Under the pieces are notes generated by a model. It saw nothing but the letters and a program-made list of their open reading frames with translations, did no database searches and was not told the origin of the DNA. DNA of 64,000 nt from UBA10649 sp963700745 (lineage in GTDB: Bacteria > Actinomycetota > Actinomycetes > S36-B12), in the NCBI GenBank assembly GCA_963700745.1, contig CAVOYT010000003.1:210789-274788 (forward strand), in the 5' to 3' direction. The position numbers and the translations under genes were made by a program. Shown here piece by piece: positions 30,826 through 41,145 of the stretch (positions are counted from its first letter, which is position 1; the number at the start of each line of letters is the position of its first letter).

Positions 30826-31195
30826 GCCGGATTCTGTGATCAGCCGAGGCTGACCGGTGATCATCCATCTGCGACCGCTGTTGCCAGCGGCCTGGTGCGG
30901 TCTACCCGCAGGCATCGAGCGGGCCGCTCGCCTGCGCAGGTGATCCGGTCCTTGCGGACCGGTCGACCCTTTTGACCTTGCTCCGGGTGGGGTTTACCGA
31001 GCCGTCGCAGTCACCTGCGGCGCTGGTGGTCTCTTACACCACCGTTTCACCCTTGCCGGATCGCTCCTGGCGGTCTGTTCTCTGTGGCACTGTCCCGCGG
31101 GTCACCCCGGGTGGGCGTTACCCACCACCCTGCCCTGTGGAGTCCGGACTTTCCTCGGCACCGAAGCGCCGCGATCACCCGGCTGGCTCGTCCAA
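30806..31195 (-). ncRNA. rnpB: RNase P RNA (bacterial type A)
   Basis: Catalytic RNA of RNase P, which matures tRNA 5' ends. On the minus strand it has the terminal P1 helix (31181-31192 pairing with 30809-30820), the near-universal 5' block GAGGAAAGTCCGGACTCCAC, GGGTGAAACGGTGG-type J-region, and the conserved AGACCGC and CAGAATCCGGCTTACAGGC at the 3' end. About 390 nt, normal for GC-rich actinobacteria. Boundaries are good to within about 10 bases. Confidence 0.95.
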
Positions 31196-31226
31196 CCGAC
31201 AGGGTAGGGCCGCAGGTGCCGCCGTG

Positions 31227-32087
31227 TCACGCCGCCGCCTTCTCCGCGATCAGGGTGAACATGATCGGCAGCGGCTCGGCTGGCCCGCCGTCGAGACCGA
31301 CGCCGACCCGCAGTCGGAACAGGCCGTCGTCCTCGCGGGTGAGCAGGGTGCCGCGCGGATCGAACGGGGCCGCGATGTGCTCATCGAGCCTGACGATCGC
31401 CATTCCCGCTGCCAAGCGCAGCGTTCACCGTCTCGCCCAGCGACCAGCCGTACTGGTCGATCGACCACGCCAGGTCCGCGTCCGGGTTGGCGTACGACCC
31501 CGTCCCCTCGTAGTGACGCACGCCGTCGTTGGCGTAGGGGAAGTCCATGACGAGCGGCTCGATCGTCTCCGGCATGCACAGCAGCGGATGCAGCTCGACC
31601 AGGACCAGCCGGCCGCCGGGCCGCAGCAGCGCCATCGCGCCCGCGCATCCAGGCCTCGAGGTCGGCGATCCAGGAGATCACCCCGACGGTCGCGTACACG
31701 AGGTCGAACCGACCATGGGAGCGCGCATGCTGCGGGCGACTCGAGCTCCTGCGAGTCAGCCACCACCGTGTGGACGTCGACCCCGCACATGCTCGGCGAG
31801 CTCCGCGCAGGCGCATGCAGCGCCGTGGGCGAGAAGTCGAAGGCCGTGACGTGCGCGCCCAGGCGGGCCAGGTGGATGGAGTCGATGCCGATGTGCGACT
31901 GGACGTGGGCGACGTTGAGGCCCGCCACGCCGCGACCGTCAGTCGCCGCCGCGACGGCGTCCGCCTCGAGTCCGCGCAGCGTCATGTCGCCGCGCACGAG
32001 CGCGGGGATGTCGTAGTAGGAGTCGTCACCGGTGCCGTGGAAGGCGGCGAGGTCCTCCCAGTGCCCGAGGTTTCCGACGGTCGCCAT
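31227..32087 (-). CDS. Class I SAM-dependent methyltransferase (frameshifted)
   Basis: Methyltransferase of unknown substrate. VAHVQSHIGIDSIHLARLGAHVTAFDFSP gives the SAM-binding motifs I and II (LNVAHVQSH is a variant of the usual LxxGCGxG), followed by FDLVYATVGVISWIADLEAWM and ALLRPGGRLVLVELHP. At least four indels (near 31800, 31735, 31645 and 31415). ATG at 32087, divergent from yaaA. Confidence 0.75.
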
Positions 32088-32115
32088 ATGCCACCCCTTC
32101 GCTAGCCTGCGCAGG

Positions 32116-32892
32116 GTGCTCATCCTGCTCCCTCCCAGCGAGGGCAAGTCGGCCCCCCTGTCGGGTCCGCCGGTCGACCTGGCGGCGCTCTCCTTCTCCG
32201 AGCTGACGAAGACCCGGCGTCAGGTGCTGGCCGCCCTGATCAAGGTCTCGCGCGCGGACCCGAAGGAGGCGTCGGCCGTCCTGGGGCTCGGGCCGACGCA
32301 GAGCGGGGAGTTGATGGCCAACCGGGGGCTTCGGCGACATCCGTGCGCACCGGCGATCTCGGTCTACTCGGGAGTCCTGTTCGAGGCACTCGACTACGCC
32401 ACGATGTCGGCTCGCCGTCGCCGGCGCCTCCGCGAGCACGTCGCCATCTCCTCCGCGCTGTGGGGACTCGTCCGGCCCGATGACCTCATCCCGGCCTACC
32501 GCCTCAGCGGTGGGGTCACGCTGCCCGGCATCGGGCCGCTCACGACGGCGTGGAAGCCCCGGTCTCGGCCGCCATCGAGGCCGCCGACGGGCTGATCGTC
32601 GACCTGCGCTCATCCACCTACGTCGCCCTCGGGTCCGATCCCGCGGACCGCGGCACATCGGTCGGTCGCCGTACGGGTCCTGCAGGAACGCGACGGCAGG
32701 AGAACCGTGGTCAGTCACAGCAACAAGGCCACGAAGGGCCGGATCGTGCGCAGCCTCATGGACTCCCGAAGGACCGCCGACGACCCTGACGCGCTGAGGA
32801 CCGACCTGACCCGCGCCGGCTTCCGAGTCGAGCCCGGCGTGTCGGGCCCAGGCCGACCGGCCGTGCTCGACGTGATCGTCGATCAGCCGTAG
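32116..32892 (+). CDS. yaaA: YaaA family peroxide stress protein
   Basis: YaaA/DUF328 protein, in E. coli linked to lowering free iron under peroxide stress. LILLPPSEGKSAP at the N-terminus is the family signature; SVYSGVLFEALDY, SALWGLVRPDDLIPAYRL and VVSHSNKATKGRIVR follow. GTG start. Indels near 32340, 32560 and 32632; corrected length about 258 aa. Confidence 0.82.
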
Positions 32893-32914
32893 GTCCGATT
32901 GGTCGCGCTCGAGA

Positions 32915-33721
32915 TCAGGTTCCGTGCGGGGACACCACCTCGCGCAGGTGCGCCGACTCCGCGAAGCTGAACATCGATGCGTTCCCGTCCTGGAACCAGG
33001 CCAGGGTGCTCAGCGAGCACGGCGGCAGTTCCATCCGATAGAGGCTGTCGAGCGGTGCTCCCACCGCCTCGGCTGACGAGGATCTTGATGGGCGTCACGT
33101 GCGCCACGACCAGCACCCGCTCCCCCGGATACCGCGCCACGAGCCGGCGCCTGGCGGCTGTGACGCGTCCGTTGCAGGCCGCGAACGACTCGCCGCCCGG
33201 GCGGTGCCACATCGGTCGAGGACAGCCATTCCTCGAGCTCCCGGGCCAGCGATCGCGCACCTCGGCGAAGGTATGGCCGTCCCACTCGCCGAATCCGCAC
33301 TCGGCGAAGCCGTCCTCGACCTCGACGTCCAGAGCCGAGTCGCCGCCGCAACAATCTCGGCGGTCTGCCGGGTGCGAAGCAAGGGCGAGGTCACGATCCG
33401 GTCGATGTCGCCCTGCCGGCGAGCTCGCGCGCGAGCGCCCGCGCCTGCTCCTCGCCGAGGTCCGACAGCGGGGCGTCGAACCCGCCTCGACCCGCTGAAC
33501 CGCTTCTCCAGGCTCATCGCGGTCGCCCCGTGCCGAGCGAGCACCGTGTAGGTCGGCGCGCCGAGATCGGCCCAGCCCACCATCGCCTTCGGCGGCGGCT
33601 CCGCTGTGGTGAGCCCCTCCGCCACGGACCGGCTGAGCTCGACGTCGATGCTGCCGACCACGTCCTCGGCGAGGATCGTCATCCGCCGGTGCGCCGTCGA
33701 TTCGTGCGATCGGGGCGTCAC
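32915..33721 (-). CDS. Histidine phosphatase family protein
   Basis: Phosphoglycerate mutase-like acid phosphatase: YTVLARHGATAMSLEKRFSG (RHG motif with the phospho-accepting histidine), TSPLLRTRQTAEIV, and VLVVAHVTPIKILVS with the second histidine. In M. tuberculosis (Rv2228c) this domain is the C-terminal half of a bifunctional RNase H/phosphatase. Here a GTG start overlaps the RNase H stop, so the pair is either split or a fusion broken by an indel. Frameshifts near 33490, 33440, 33210 and 33070. Confidence 0.78.
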
Positions 33722-34138
33722 GGCCGGAGCAGGGCCCCGTCGATCATCTCGTTGACGAGGGCATCGGCATGCTTGTTCCGCTCACGGGGAACCCACGTGT
33801 AGCTCACCCTGCCCGGCGGGAAGACCGCTCGCGCTCGACGTGCGAGTTCGCGCATGTCCGGGTGCTTGATCTGCCAGCGGCCGCTCATCTGCTCGACGAT
33901 CAGCTTGGAGTCCAGGCGCATCTCGACCGTGGCGTCAGGGTCGATCTCGAAGGCGTGCTCGAGCCCGGCGATGGCGCCCCGGTACTCGGCGACGTTGTTG
34001 CGAGACCTCCCCGAGGTACTCCGCCAGCTCGGCGAGGACGACCCCGGTCACCGCGTCGCGGACCACGGCGCCGTAGGCCGCCGGACCGGGGTTCCCGCGT
34101 GACCCGCCGTCGGCCTCGACGATGAGTGAACGCGTCAT
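33718..34138 (-). CDS. rnhA: Ribonuclease HI domain protein
   Basis: Cleaves RNA in RNA-DNA hybrids. IVEADGGSRGNPGPAAYGAVV (first catalytic Asp), NNVAEYRGAIAGLEHA (Glu), RLDSKLIVEQMSGRW (Asp) and PRERNKHADALVNE (last Asp region) are all present. One insertion near 34012 shifts the frame. Overlaps the zinc-ribbon gene closely and the phosphatase by 4 bases, the conserved actinobacterial order. Confidence 0.85.
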
Positions 34139-34153
34139 GTCCTCCGTCCCGGA

Positions 34154-34899
34154 CTACAGGCCGGACTCGGGAGTGCGCACCAGGATGCGGCGGCACTCCT
34201 CACAGCGGACCACCGCGTCGGGTGGCGCCGCACGCAGTGCCTCGATCTCGGTCGGCGGCAGGGTGAGCCGGCAGCCCTCGCAGGTGCCGCGGTGCAGCGG
34301 TGCCGCACCCACTCCACCGTGATCGGCACGGATCTTGTCGTACAGGCCGAGGAGATCCTCCGGGATTCCCGCCGCGAGGTCGCGCACGCAACTCGACGAC
34401 GACGCGTCGATCGGCATCGATGGCGGCGCAGCTGCTCGTGGACGCTGGTCGCGATCGTCTCGCGCTCGTCGGCGAGCGCGTCGCGCTCCTCGGTGAGCTG
34501 CGCCACGGCAGCCCGGGCGCCCTCGACCCGCTCCATGATCTCCAGCTCGACGTCCTCGAGGTCGGACTGGCGACGGGCGAGGGACTCGAGCTCCGACTGA
34601 AGGGACTGCAGCTGCTTGGGGTCGCCGATCGATCCGGAGTCGAGCAGGTCGCGGTCGTGCTTCGCGCGGTCGAGCACCTGAGCGACGTCCCGGTCGGCCC
34701 GCGCCTGGTCGAGCTCGAGGTCGCTCGCGATCGTCTCGGCAGCGACCACCTCGTCGCGAACACGGGCCAGCCGTACCTCCAGCTCGGCCAGGCGCGCCGA
34801 GTCCGGAAGGGTCCGCGCGCGATGGTCGAGCTGGGCCAGCCGGGTGTCGCTGTCCTGGAGCTCGAGCAGGCGCAGCTGGATCGAGGGTTCGGCGTTCAG
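34154..34899 (-). CDS. Coiled-coil/C4 zinc-ribbon protein
   Basis: About 245-residue protein: a long Ala/Glu/Arg-rich coiled coil (about residues 10-170) followed by a four-cysteine zinc ribbon CEGC...CEEC near the C-terminus, as in M. tuberculosis Rv2229c. Function unknown; it always sits between Nif3-like and RNase H genes in relatives. A frameshift lies near 34405. No ATG or GTG fits: a CTG overlapping the Nif3 stop (CTGA) is used here, a TTG at 34926 is the alternative. Confidence 0.78.
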
Positions 34900-35726
34900 C
34901 GGGTGCTCCCTATGTGCTGGGTCCAAGGATCCGTCGGGATCGTGGACACGTGGACGTCCACCGTACTGCCGCGGACGGCGAGATCCGCGCGGAGTTCCTC
35001 AGCCGCGACCGGAAGCCACGGCCATTCGCTCGCCCAGTGGGCCACGTCGACGAGAGCGCATCCCCCGTCGACGAGGTGGTCCTGGGCTCGGTGGTGCCGA
35101 AGGTCGGACGTCACGTACACGTCGGCGACCGCTGCGGCGTCCGCCAGGAACGCGTCACCCGCCCCACCGCAGACGGCAACCGTGCGGACCAGCTGGGTCC
35201 CCTCGCCCGCCACCCGCACCCCGTGCCGCGTCGCCGGGAGCGCCGCCGACACCTGCTCGGCGAACTCGGCCAGCGTGACCTCGCGCGGCAGCGCGCCCAC
35301 CCGGCCGGTCCCCAGGGCGGGATCGCCCGGCTCCGGCACCAGCGGGCGGCACCCGGTCAGGCCCAGCGCGGCAGCCAGCGCGTCGGACACCCCCGGCTCG
35401 GCGTGATCCGCGTTGGTGTGGGCGCTGAACAGCGCCACACCGTGGGACACCAGCGAGTGCACGAGCCGACCCTTGTGGTCCACGGCGGCCACCGAGTGCA
35501 CGCCGTGCAGGAACAGGGGGTGGTGCGTCACGATCAAGTCCGCCTGGATCATCAGCGCCTCGTCGACCACCGCCATCACCGGATCGACCGCGAACAGCAC
35601 CCGATGGACCGATGCATCTGGGTCACCGCAGGTGAGCCCGACCGCGTCCCAGTCGGCAGCGAGTCCCGGTGGGTAGCGGGCCTCGAGCGTCGCGACGACG
35701 TCGGCCACGGTCACGGATGCGGTCAC
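34896..35726 (-). CDS. Nif3-like dinuclear metal centre protein
   Basis: NIF3/GTP cyclohydrolase 1 type 2-like hexameric protein. Metal-site blocks: IVTHHPLFLHG, SAHTNADHAEPG and LVDVAHWASEW. An inserted middle domain carries TVAVCGGAGDAFL. 276 aa, intact. Biochemical role unsettled in the family. First gene of the minus-strand set with the zinc-ribbon, RNase H and phosphatase genes. Confidence 0.88.
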   Translation of the reverse strand: MTASVTVADVVATLEARYPPGLAADWDAVGLTCGDPDASVHRVLFAVDPVMAVVDEALMIQADLIVTHHPLFLHGVHSVAAVDHKGRLVHSLVSHGVALFSAHTNADHAEPGVSDALAAALGLTGCRPLVPEPGDPALGTGRVGALPREVTLAEFAEQVSAALPATRHGVRVAGEGTQLVRTVAVCGGAGDAFLADAAAVADVYVTSDLRHHRAQDHLVDGGCALVDVAHWASEWPWLPVAAEELRADLAVRGSTVDVHVSTIPTDPWTQHIGSTR

Positions 35727-35772
35727 GTCGGCCAGATTACCCTCGGTCGTGCGGAGTGGTGCTCGCGAGAAT

Positions 35773-35816
35773 CCTGATCCCGATCATGGGTAAGCCTGAT
35801 CCCGACCATAGGTATG
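35773..35816. repeat. Tandem 22-bp repeat upstream of tRNA-Val
   Basis: CCTGATCCCGA is followed by CAT, GGTA and a final G in two adjacent 22-bp copies that differ at four positions. It lies 28 bp before the tRNA and about 47 bp before the Nif3 gene start on the other strand. Could be a regulatory site for either. Confidence 0.6.
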
Positions 35817-35843
35817 CGTCGACCGCGCCGGTAGCCTCCCTGC

Positions 35844-35918
35844 GGGCCCATAGCTCAGTTGGCTAGAGCGCCTCCCTTACAAGGAGGATGTCGTCGGTTC
35901 GAGTCCCGGCTGGGCCCA
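35844..35918 (+). tRNA. tRNA-Val (anticodon UAC)
   Basis: 75-nt cloverleaf. Acceptor stem GGGCCCA pairs with TGGGCCC, D-arm AGCTCAGTTGGCTAGAGC, anticodon stem CTCC/GGAG with loop CTTACAA (anticodon TAC), and T-arm GTTCGAGTC. The CCA end is not fully encoded. Confidence 0.95.
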
Positions 35919-35955
35919 CGGCGAAGCCGCGGAACCGAGTAGCGTCCGGGCAGTC

Positions 35956-37191
35956 ATGCGCGTGCTGTCCGGGACTCATCTCATCGTCGCTCCACAGCGC
36001 GGCTTCTATGGCTGGCGCATGGTGGTCTTCGCCAGCATCGCGCTGGCGCTGACCGGTCCGGGGCAGACGGCCGGGATCTCCGTGTTCGTCGATCCCCTCA
36101 TCTCCGAGCTCGACATCACGCGCACCCAGCTCACGACCGCCTACATGATCGGCACCCTCGGCGGAGCGCTCGCGCTGCCCTGGATCGGCCGCGGGATGGA
36201 CGTCTACGGCGTCCGTCGGGCGATGGTGCTGATCGGCCTGGTGTTCGGCGGCGTCCTGCTGGCACTGTCCTTGGTGTCCGGACTCGGCGGCCTGACCGTC
36301 GGATTCGTGCTGCTGCGGATGAGCGGCCAGGGCGCGCTGGCCCTGGCGGCCACCACGGTCGTGGCCAGCTGGTTCTGGCGACGACGGGGCCTGGCCTTGG
36401 GGATCGTCGGCGCCGCAGGGGCGCTCGGCATCACCCTCACCCCGCTCGCGGCCAATGCCCTCATCGACGCGGTCGGCTGGCGACAGGCCTGGGTGGTGGA
36501 GGGTCTCGTGGTGCTCGCGGTCATCGTGCCGATGGCCCTGTTCGCCATCCGGAACCGCCCATCCGACGTCGGGCAGCACCCCGACGGGGAGCCGTCCCTG
36601 CATAGCGAGGCTCGGGAGTCGGAAGGCGCCACCGTCGCACAGGCTCGGCGCACCCTGCTCTTCTGGGTGATCCTCGCGGCCGTCTCGCTCAATGCCGGGC
36701 TTGCCACTGCGGTCGGGTTCCACCAGATCAGCATCCTGACCGAGCGCGGGCTCTCCCCTGCCGCCGCGGCCGCCAACTTCATCCCGCAGGCGATCGCGAC
36801 CCTCGCCGCCATGTTCCTCGTCGGTGCCCTGTCCGACCGGGTCCGCGCGCGCTGGCTGGTGGCCGCGTCCATGCTGACGCTGGCGGGCGGACTGGCGTGG
36901 GGAGCCTTCGTCACGCCGGGTGCCTCAGCGATCGGCTTCGCCGCGCTCATCGGCGTCTCCGCAGGCGCGACCCGCGTGGTGGAGACCACAGAGATCCCCC
37001 GTCACTTCGGCCTGGTCCATCTCGGATCGATCCGAGGGTGGATCACCTCAGCCGCCGTCGCTGCCAGTGCCCTGGGGCCGGTCGCCTACTCCCTCGGTCA
37101 GGCCGCCACAGGTTCCTTCAGTGCCATCTTGCTCGCCTCTGCCACGCTGCCGGTCATCGTGATGGCGGTCGCGCTGCGACTCCCCGACTAG
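35956..37191 (+). CDS. MFS transporter (monocarboxylate/oxalate-formate type)
   Basis: 411-residue 12-helix transporter: RGFYGWRMVVFASIAL at the N-terminus, typical of the oxalate/formate and MCT-like group, ALPWIGRGMDVYGVRRAM (motif A), and a charged central loop (about residues 200-235). Intact. Its stop overlaps the ahpE stop through a shared CTAG. Substrate unknown. Confidence 0.85.
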   Translation: MRVLSGTHLIVAPQRGFYGWRMVVFASIALALTGPGQTAGISVFVDPLISELDITRTQLTTAYMIGTLGGALALPWIGRGMDVYGVRRAMVLIGLVFGGVLLALSLVSGLGGLTVGFVLLRMSGQGALALAATTVVASWFWRRRGLALGIVGAAGALGITLTPLAANALIDAVGWRQAWVVEGLVVLAVIVPMALFAIRNRPSDVGQHPDGEPSLHSEARESEGATVAQARRTLLFWVILAAVSLNAGLATAVGFHQISILTERGLSPAAAAANFIPQAIATLAAMFLVGALSDRVRARWLVAASMLTLAGGLAWGAFVTPGASAIGFAALIGVSAGATRVVETTEIPRHFGLVHLGSIRGWITSAAVAASALGPVAYSLGQAATGSFSAILLASATLPVIVMAVALRLPD

Positions 37192-37667
37192 GACGCCGCG
37201 GCAAGGTCGGCCACGGCCGCCGAGATGGCATCGATGTCGCGGGCATCGCCCGGTCCGTTGACGACCGACCAGCGCACCACGCCTTCCTTGTCGATGACGA
37301 AGGTGGCGCGGGTGGCGATCCCGTGGCTCTCGAGGAACACCCCGTAGGCACGCGCGACATCGCCGTGGGGCCAGAAGTCGCTGAGCAGCGGGTAGTCGAT
37401 GCTCTCCTGCGTCGCAAAGATCTTCAGCGACGGCACGCGGTCACAGGAGACGCCGACGACCACCGTGTCGTCGCCTTCGAGGTCCGGAGTGCGGTCCCGC
37501 AGGGTGCACAGCTCCGACGTGCAGATCCCGGTGAAGGCGGCCGGGTAGAACATGAGGACGACGTTCTTGGCTCCCCGGAACTGCGACAGAGTGACCTGCT
37601 GCCCGTACTGGTCGGTGAGCGTGAAGTCGGGGGCGAGCTGCCCCATCTGGACGGGCGTGGCGGACAT
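37188..37667 (-). CDS. ahpE: AhpE/BCP-type peroxiredoxin
   Basis: Thiol peroxidase. The peroxidatic cysteine lies in FYPAAFTGICTSELC; a second cysteine five residues later (CTSELC) could act as resolving cysteine, unlike 1-Cys AhpE of M. tuberculosis. LLSDFWPHGDVARAYGVF is the AhpE hallmark. 159 aa. ATG preceded by AGGAG. Precedes DUF3052 and aceE, as in mycobacteria. Intact. Confidence 0.92.
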   Translation of the reverse strand: MSATPVQMGQLAPDFTLTDQYGQQVTLSQFRGAKNVVLMFYPAAFTGICTSELCTLRDRTPDLEGDDTVVVGVSCDRVPSLKIFATQESIDYPLLSDFWPHGDVARAYGVFLESHGIATRATFVIDKEGVVRWSVVNGPGDARDIDAISAAVADLAAAS

Positions 37668-37698
37668 GAGCGACTCCTGGTTGGCGGAGTTGCCGACG

Positions 37699-38130
37699 CT
37701 ACCTCTTGGCCCGGGGGGCCACCAGTCGAGTTCCCTGCCATGCCGACGCGGCACTGATCGTGCTGGTCTGCTGCAGCCCCGCGGTCGGAGCGGCGTCGGC
37801 GATGTCCTCGGCCTCGATGTGCCCGGGGCGGCCAGGCTTGGGGGTGATGAGCCAGACCACGCCGTGATCGGTGAGGGGGCCGATGGCGTCGACGAGGGCG
37901 TCCACGAGGTCGCCGTCGTCGTCGCGGAACCACATGAGGACGACGTCCACGACGTCGTCATAGTCCTCGTCCTCCAGTTCCGTGCCGACGATCTCCTCGA
38001 TGCCCGCGCGCAACTCCTCATCGACGTCCGCGTCGTAGCCGATCTCCTGCACGGTGAGTCCCGGCTGCAGACCGAGTCGACTGGCACGTGCGCGGGCCTC
38101 GTTCTCCGCAGCGGCGGTCACATCGCTCAC
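37699..38130 (-). CDS. DUF3052 family protein
   Basis: 143-residue acidic protein of the DUF3052 family (the position of M. tuberculosis Rv2239c, next to ahpE and aceE): LGLQPGLTVQEIGYDADVDEELR, then VVDVVLMWFRDDDGDLVDALVD and VWLITPKPGRPGHIE. Function unknown. GTG at 38130 chosen; another GTG lies three codons in. A palindrome lies 18 bp upstream. Intact. Confidence 0.85.
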   Translation of the reverse strand: MSDVTAAAENEARARASRLGLQPGLTVQEIGYDADVDEELRAGIEEIVGTELEDEDYDDVVDVVLMWFRDDDGDLVDALVDAIGPLTDHGVVWLITPKPGRPGHIEAEDIADAAPTAGLQQTSTISAASAWQGTRLVAPRAKR

Positions 38131-38148
38131 TCGTCTCACGGCTCGAGT

Positions 38149-38167
38149 CAGAGACCGGCGGTCTCTG
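38149..38167. promoter_or_regulatory. Palindrome between DUF3052 and aceE
   Basis: CAGAGACC-GGC-GGTCTCTG: a perfect 8-bp inverted repeat with a 3-base centre, 18 bp before the DUF3052 start, in a 264-bp divergent region. Too close for a useful terminator, so a repressor site or leader hairpin is possible. I see no other gene or signal in 38131-38394. Confidence 0.4.
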
Positions 38168-38394
38168 GTCCTTGGCCCGTAGTCCACCGGACGACGGGCC
38201 GGTGCGCAAGCACCACGCGCGGATTCGCGGAAACAATCGGCACTTCGATCAGGCGCCCGAGCACGCTGCGGGCGCAATTGGGACCTCTCAGCGACATTGC
38301 CGCGGCGATGCGGAAGGATGAGGTCACAGCCGCTCGTATCCGATGCCCCCGGCCACCGGTGATCCCGGTGTCCGGCCGAGTCGAAGGATTTCCC

Positions 38395-41143
38395 GTGACC
38401 CCCGGACGTGACCGCGACCCCCTCCTCGCAGGCGGACTCCCCACCCAGTACGTCGACGTCGATCCCGATGAGACCTCCGAGTGGGTCGAGTCGTTCGACA
38501 ACGTCGTCGACAACTCGGGCAACTACCGGGCCCGCTACCTCATGCTCTCGCTCCTGCGCCGGGCCGCCGAGCGCAACGTCGGCGTGCCGAGCCTGCGCAG
38601 CACCGACTACATCAACACGATCCCGCCCGAGCGCGAGCCGTCGTTCCCCGGCAACGAGCCCCTCGAGAAGCGGATCCGCCAGATCATCCGCTGGAACGCG
38701 GCGATCATGGTCCACCGAGCACAGCGCCCGGGGATCTCGGTCGGCGGGCACATCTCGAGCTACGCGTCCTCCGCGACGCTGTACGAAGTCGGGTTCAACC
38801 ACTTCTTCCGCGGCCCTGATCACCCCGGCGGCGGCGACCAGGTCTTCTTCCAGGGGCATGCCTCGCCCGGTGTCTACGCCCGCGCGTTCGTCGAGGGCCG
38901 GCTCACCGAGCACCAGATGGACGGATTCCGCCAGGAGGTCTCGCACCCCGGCGGCGGCCTGCCCTCCTACCCGCATCCGCGGCTCATGCCGTGGTTCTGG
39001 CAGTTCCCGACCGTCTCGATGGGCATCGGCCCGCTGAACGCGATCTACCAGGCGCGCTTCAACAAGTACCTGCAGCATCGCGGCATCAAGGACACCTCGC
39101 AGCAGCACGTGTGGGCGTTCCTGGGCGACGGCGAGACCGACGAGGTCGACGCGGTCGGCGCCATCTCCCTCGCGGCCCGCGAGGAGCTCGACAACCTGAC
39201 CTTCGTCGTGAACTGCAACCTTCAGCGGCTCGACGGACCGGTCCGCGGCAACGGCAAGATCATCCAGGAGCTCGAGAGCCTGTTCCGCGGTGCCGGCTGG
39301 AACGTGATCAAGGTCGTGTGGGGCCGCCGTTGGGACGAGCTGCTCGCCCGCGATCGCGACGGTGCCCTCGTCAACCTGATGAACAACACCCCGGACGGCG
39401 ACTTCCAGACCTACAAGAGCGAGGACGGCGCGTTCGTCCGCGAGCACTTCTTCGGTCGGGACCCGCGCACGGCGAAGCTCGTCGACGCCTGGTCGCGACG
39501 AGGAGATCTGGAGCCTGCAGCGCGGCGGCCACGACTACCGCAAGATGTACGCCGCGTACGAGGCGGCGACGCACACCAAGGGCCAGCCGACCGTCATCCT
39601 GGCCAAGACCATCAAGGGCTGGACGCTGGGCTCGCACTTCGAGGGCCGCAACTCCACCCATCAGATGAAGAAGCTGACCCTCGACGACCTCAAGGAGTTC
39701 CGCGACACGATCCACATCCCGATCACGGACGCGCAGCTGGAGGAGAACCCGTACCTCCCGCCGTACTTCCACCCGGGACCCGAGGACGAGGCCATCGAGT
39801 ACATGATGGAGACCCGTCGCCACCTCGGCGGTTCCTACCCCGCGAGGCGGACCGCATCTGCGCCGCTGGCGCTCCCCGCCGACGACGCGTACACGGTCAT
39901 GAACCGCGGCTCGGGCAAGCAGGCGATCGCCACCACCATGGCCTTCGTCCGGCTGCTGAAGGACCTGATGAAGGACCCGGAGATCGGGGCGCGATTCGTG
40001 CCGATCATCCCCGACGAGGCCCGCACCTTCGGCATGGACTCCCTGTTCCCGACCGCGAAGATCTACAGCCCGCACGGCCAGCAGTACCTGTCGGTCGACC
40101 GCGAGCTGATGCTGAGCTACAAGGAGGACCAGGCCGGCCAGATCCTGCACGAGGGCATCAACGAGGCCGGCTCCGTCGCCTCGTTCACCGCCGTCGGCAC
40201 GTCGTACTCGACGCACGGCGAGTCGATGATCCCGATCTACATCTTCTACTCGATGTTCGGGTTCCAGCGGACCGGCGACGCCTTCTGGGCCGCCGGCGAC
40301 CAGATGACGCGGGGCTTCGTCCTCGGCGCCACGGCCGGGCGCACGACGCTCAACGGCGAAGGGCTGCAGCACGAGGACGGTCACTCGCACCTGCTCGCGA
40401 GCACCAACCCCGCCGTCGTGGCGTACGACCCCGCGTTCGGCTACGAGGTGGGCCACATCTTCAAGGACGGACTGCGCCGGATGTACGGCGAGGATCCGGA
40501 GAACATCTACTACTACCTCACCCTCTACAACGAGCCGTACCCCCAGCCGGCCCAGCCGGACGCGGTCGACGTCGAGGGCATCCTGCGGGGCATGCACCTG
40601 GTGTCTCCCGCCGATGAGTCCTCGGCCGACTCCCCGCGGGCTCAGCTGCTCGCCAGCGGCGTGGGCGTGATGTGGGCCCTGCGAGCGCAGGAGCTGCTCC
40701 GTGACGACTGGGGCGTGGCCGCCGACGTGTGGTCGGTGACCTCGTGGAACGAGCTCCGGCGCGACGGCCTCGCGGTCGACCGGCACAACCTGCTGCACCC
40801 GGACGACGAGCCGCGCACGGCGTACGTCACCCAGCGACTCGAGGGTCGCCCAGGTCCGGTCGTCGCGGTGTCGGACTACATGCGCGCGGTGCAGGACCAG
40901 ATCCGCAACTGGGTGCCGGGCGACTTCGTCTCATTGGGCACCGACGGGTGGGGCATGTCCGACACCCGCGGGGCGCTGCGCCGGCACTTCCTGGTCGACG
41001 CCGAGTCGATCACCGTGCAGACGCTCGCCCGGCTCGCCGCGGCCGGCCAGGTCGATCGCCTGCGTCTGTCGGAGGCGATCGAGCGCTACCAGCTCGACAA
41101 CCCCGCCGCCGCGGACGCCGGGAACACCGAGGGCAGCGGCTGA
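38395..41143 (+). CDS. aceE: Pyruvate dehydrogenase E1 component, homodimeric
   Basis: Decarboxylates pyruvate with thiamine diphosphate and acetylates the E2 lipoyl group. GHISSYASSATLYEVGFNHF, the ThDP/Mg motif GDGETDEVDAVG...NCNLQRLDG, and the C-terminal TDGWGMSDTRGALRRHF are present; corrected length about 915 aa, normal. The GTG at 38395 follows AAGGA. A one-base insertion near 39502 (TCGCGACGAG for TCGGACGAG) is the only defect. The E2 partner is probably the sucB product at the window start. Confidence 0.95.
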
Positions 41144-41145
41144 CG

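Noticed and set aside
37552..38394. Long plus-strand upstream extension of aceE
   Set aside because: Antisense to ahpE and DUF3052; AceE similarity begins at the GTG at 38395 with its own ribosome site.
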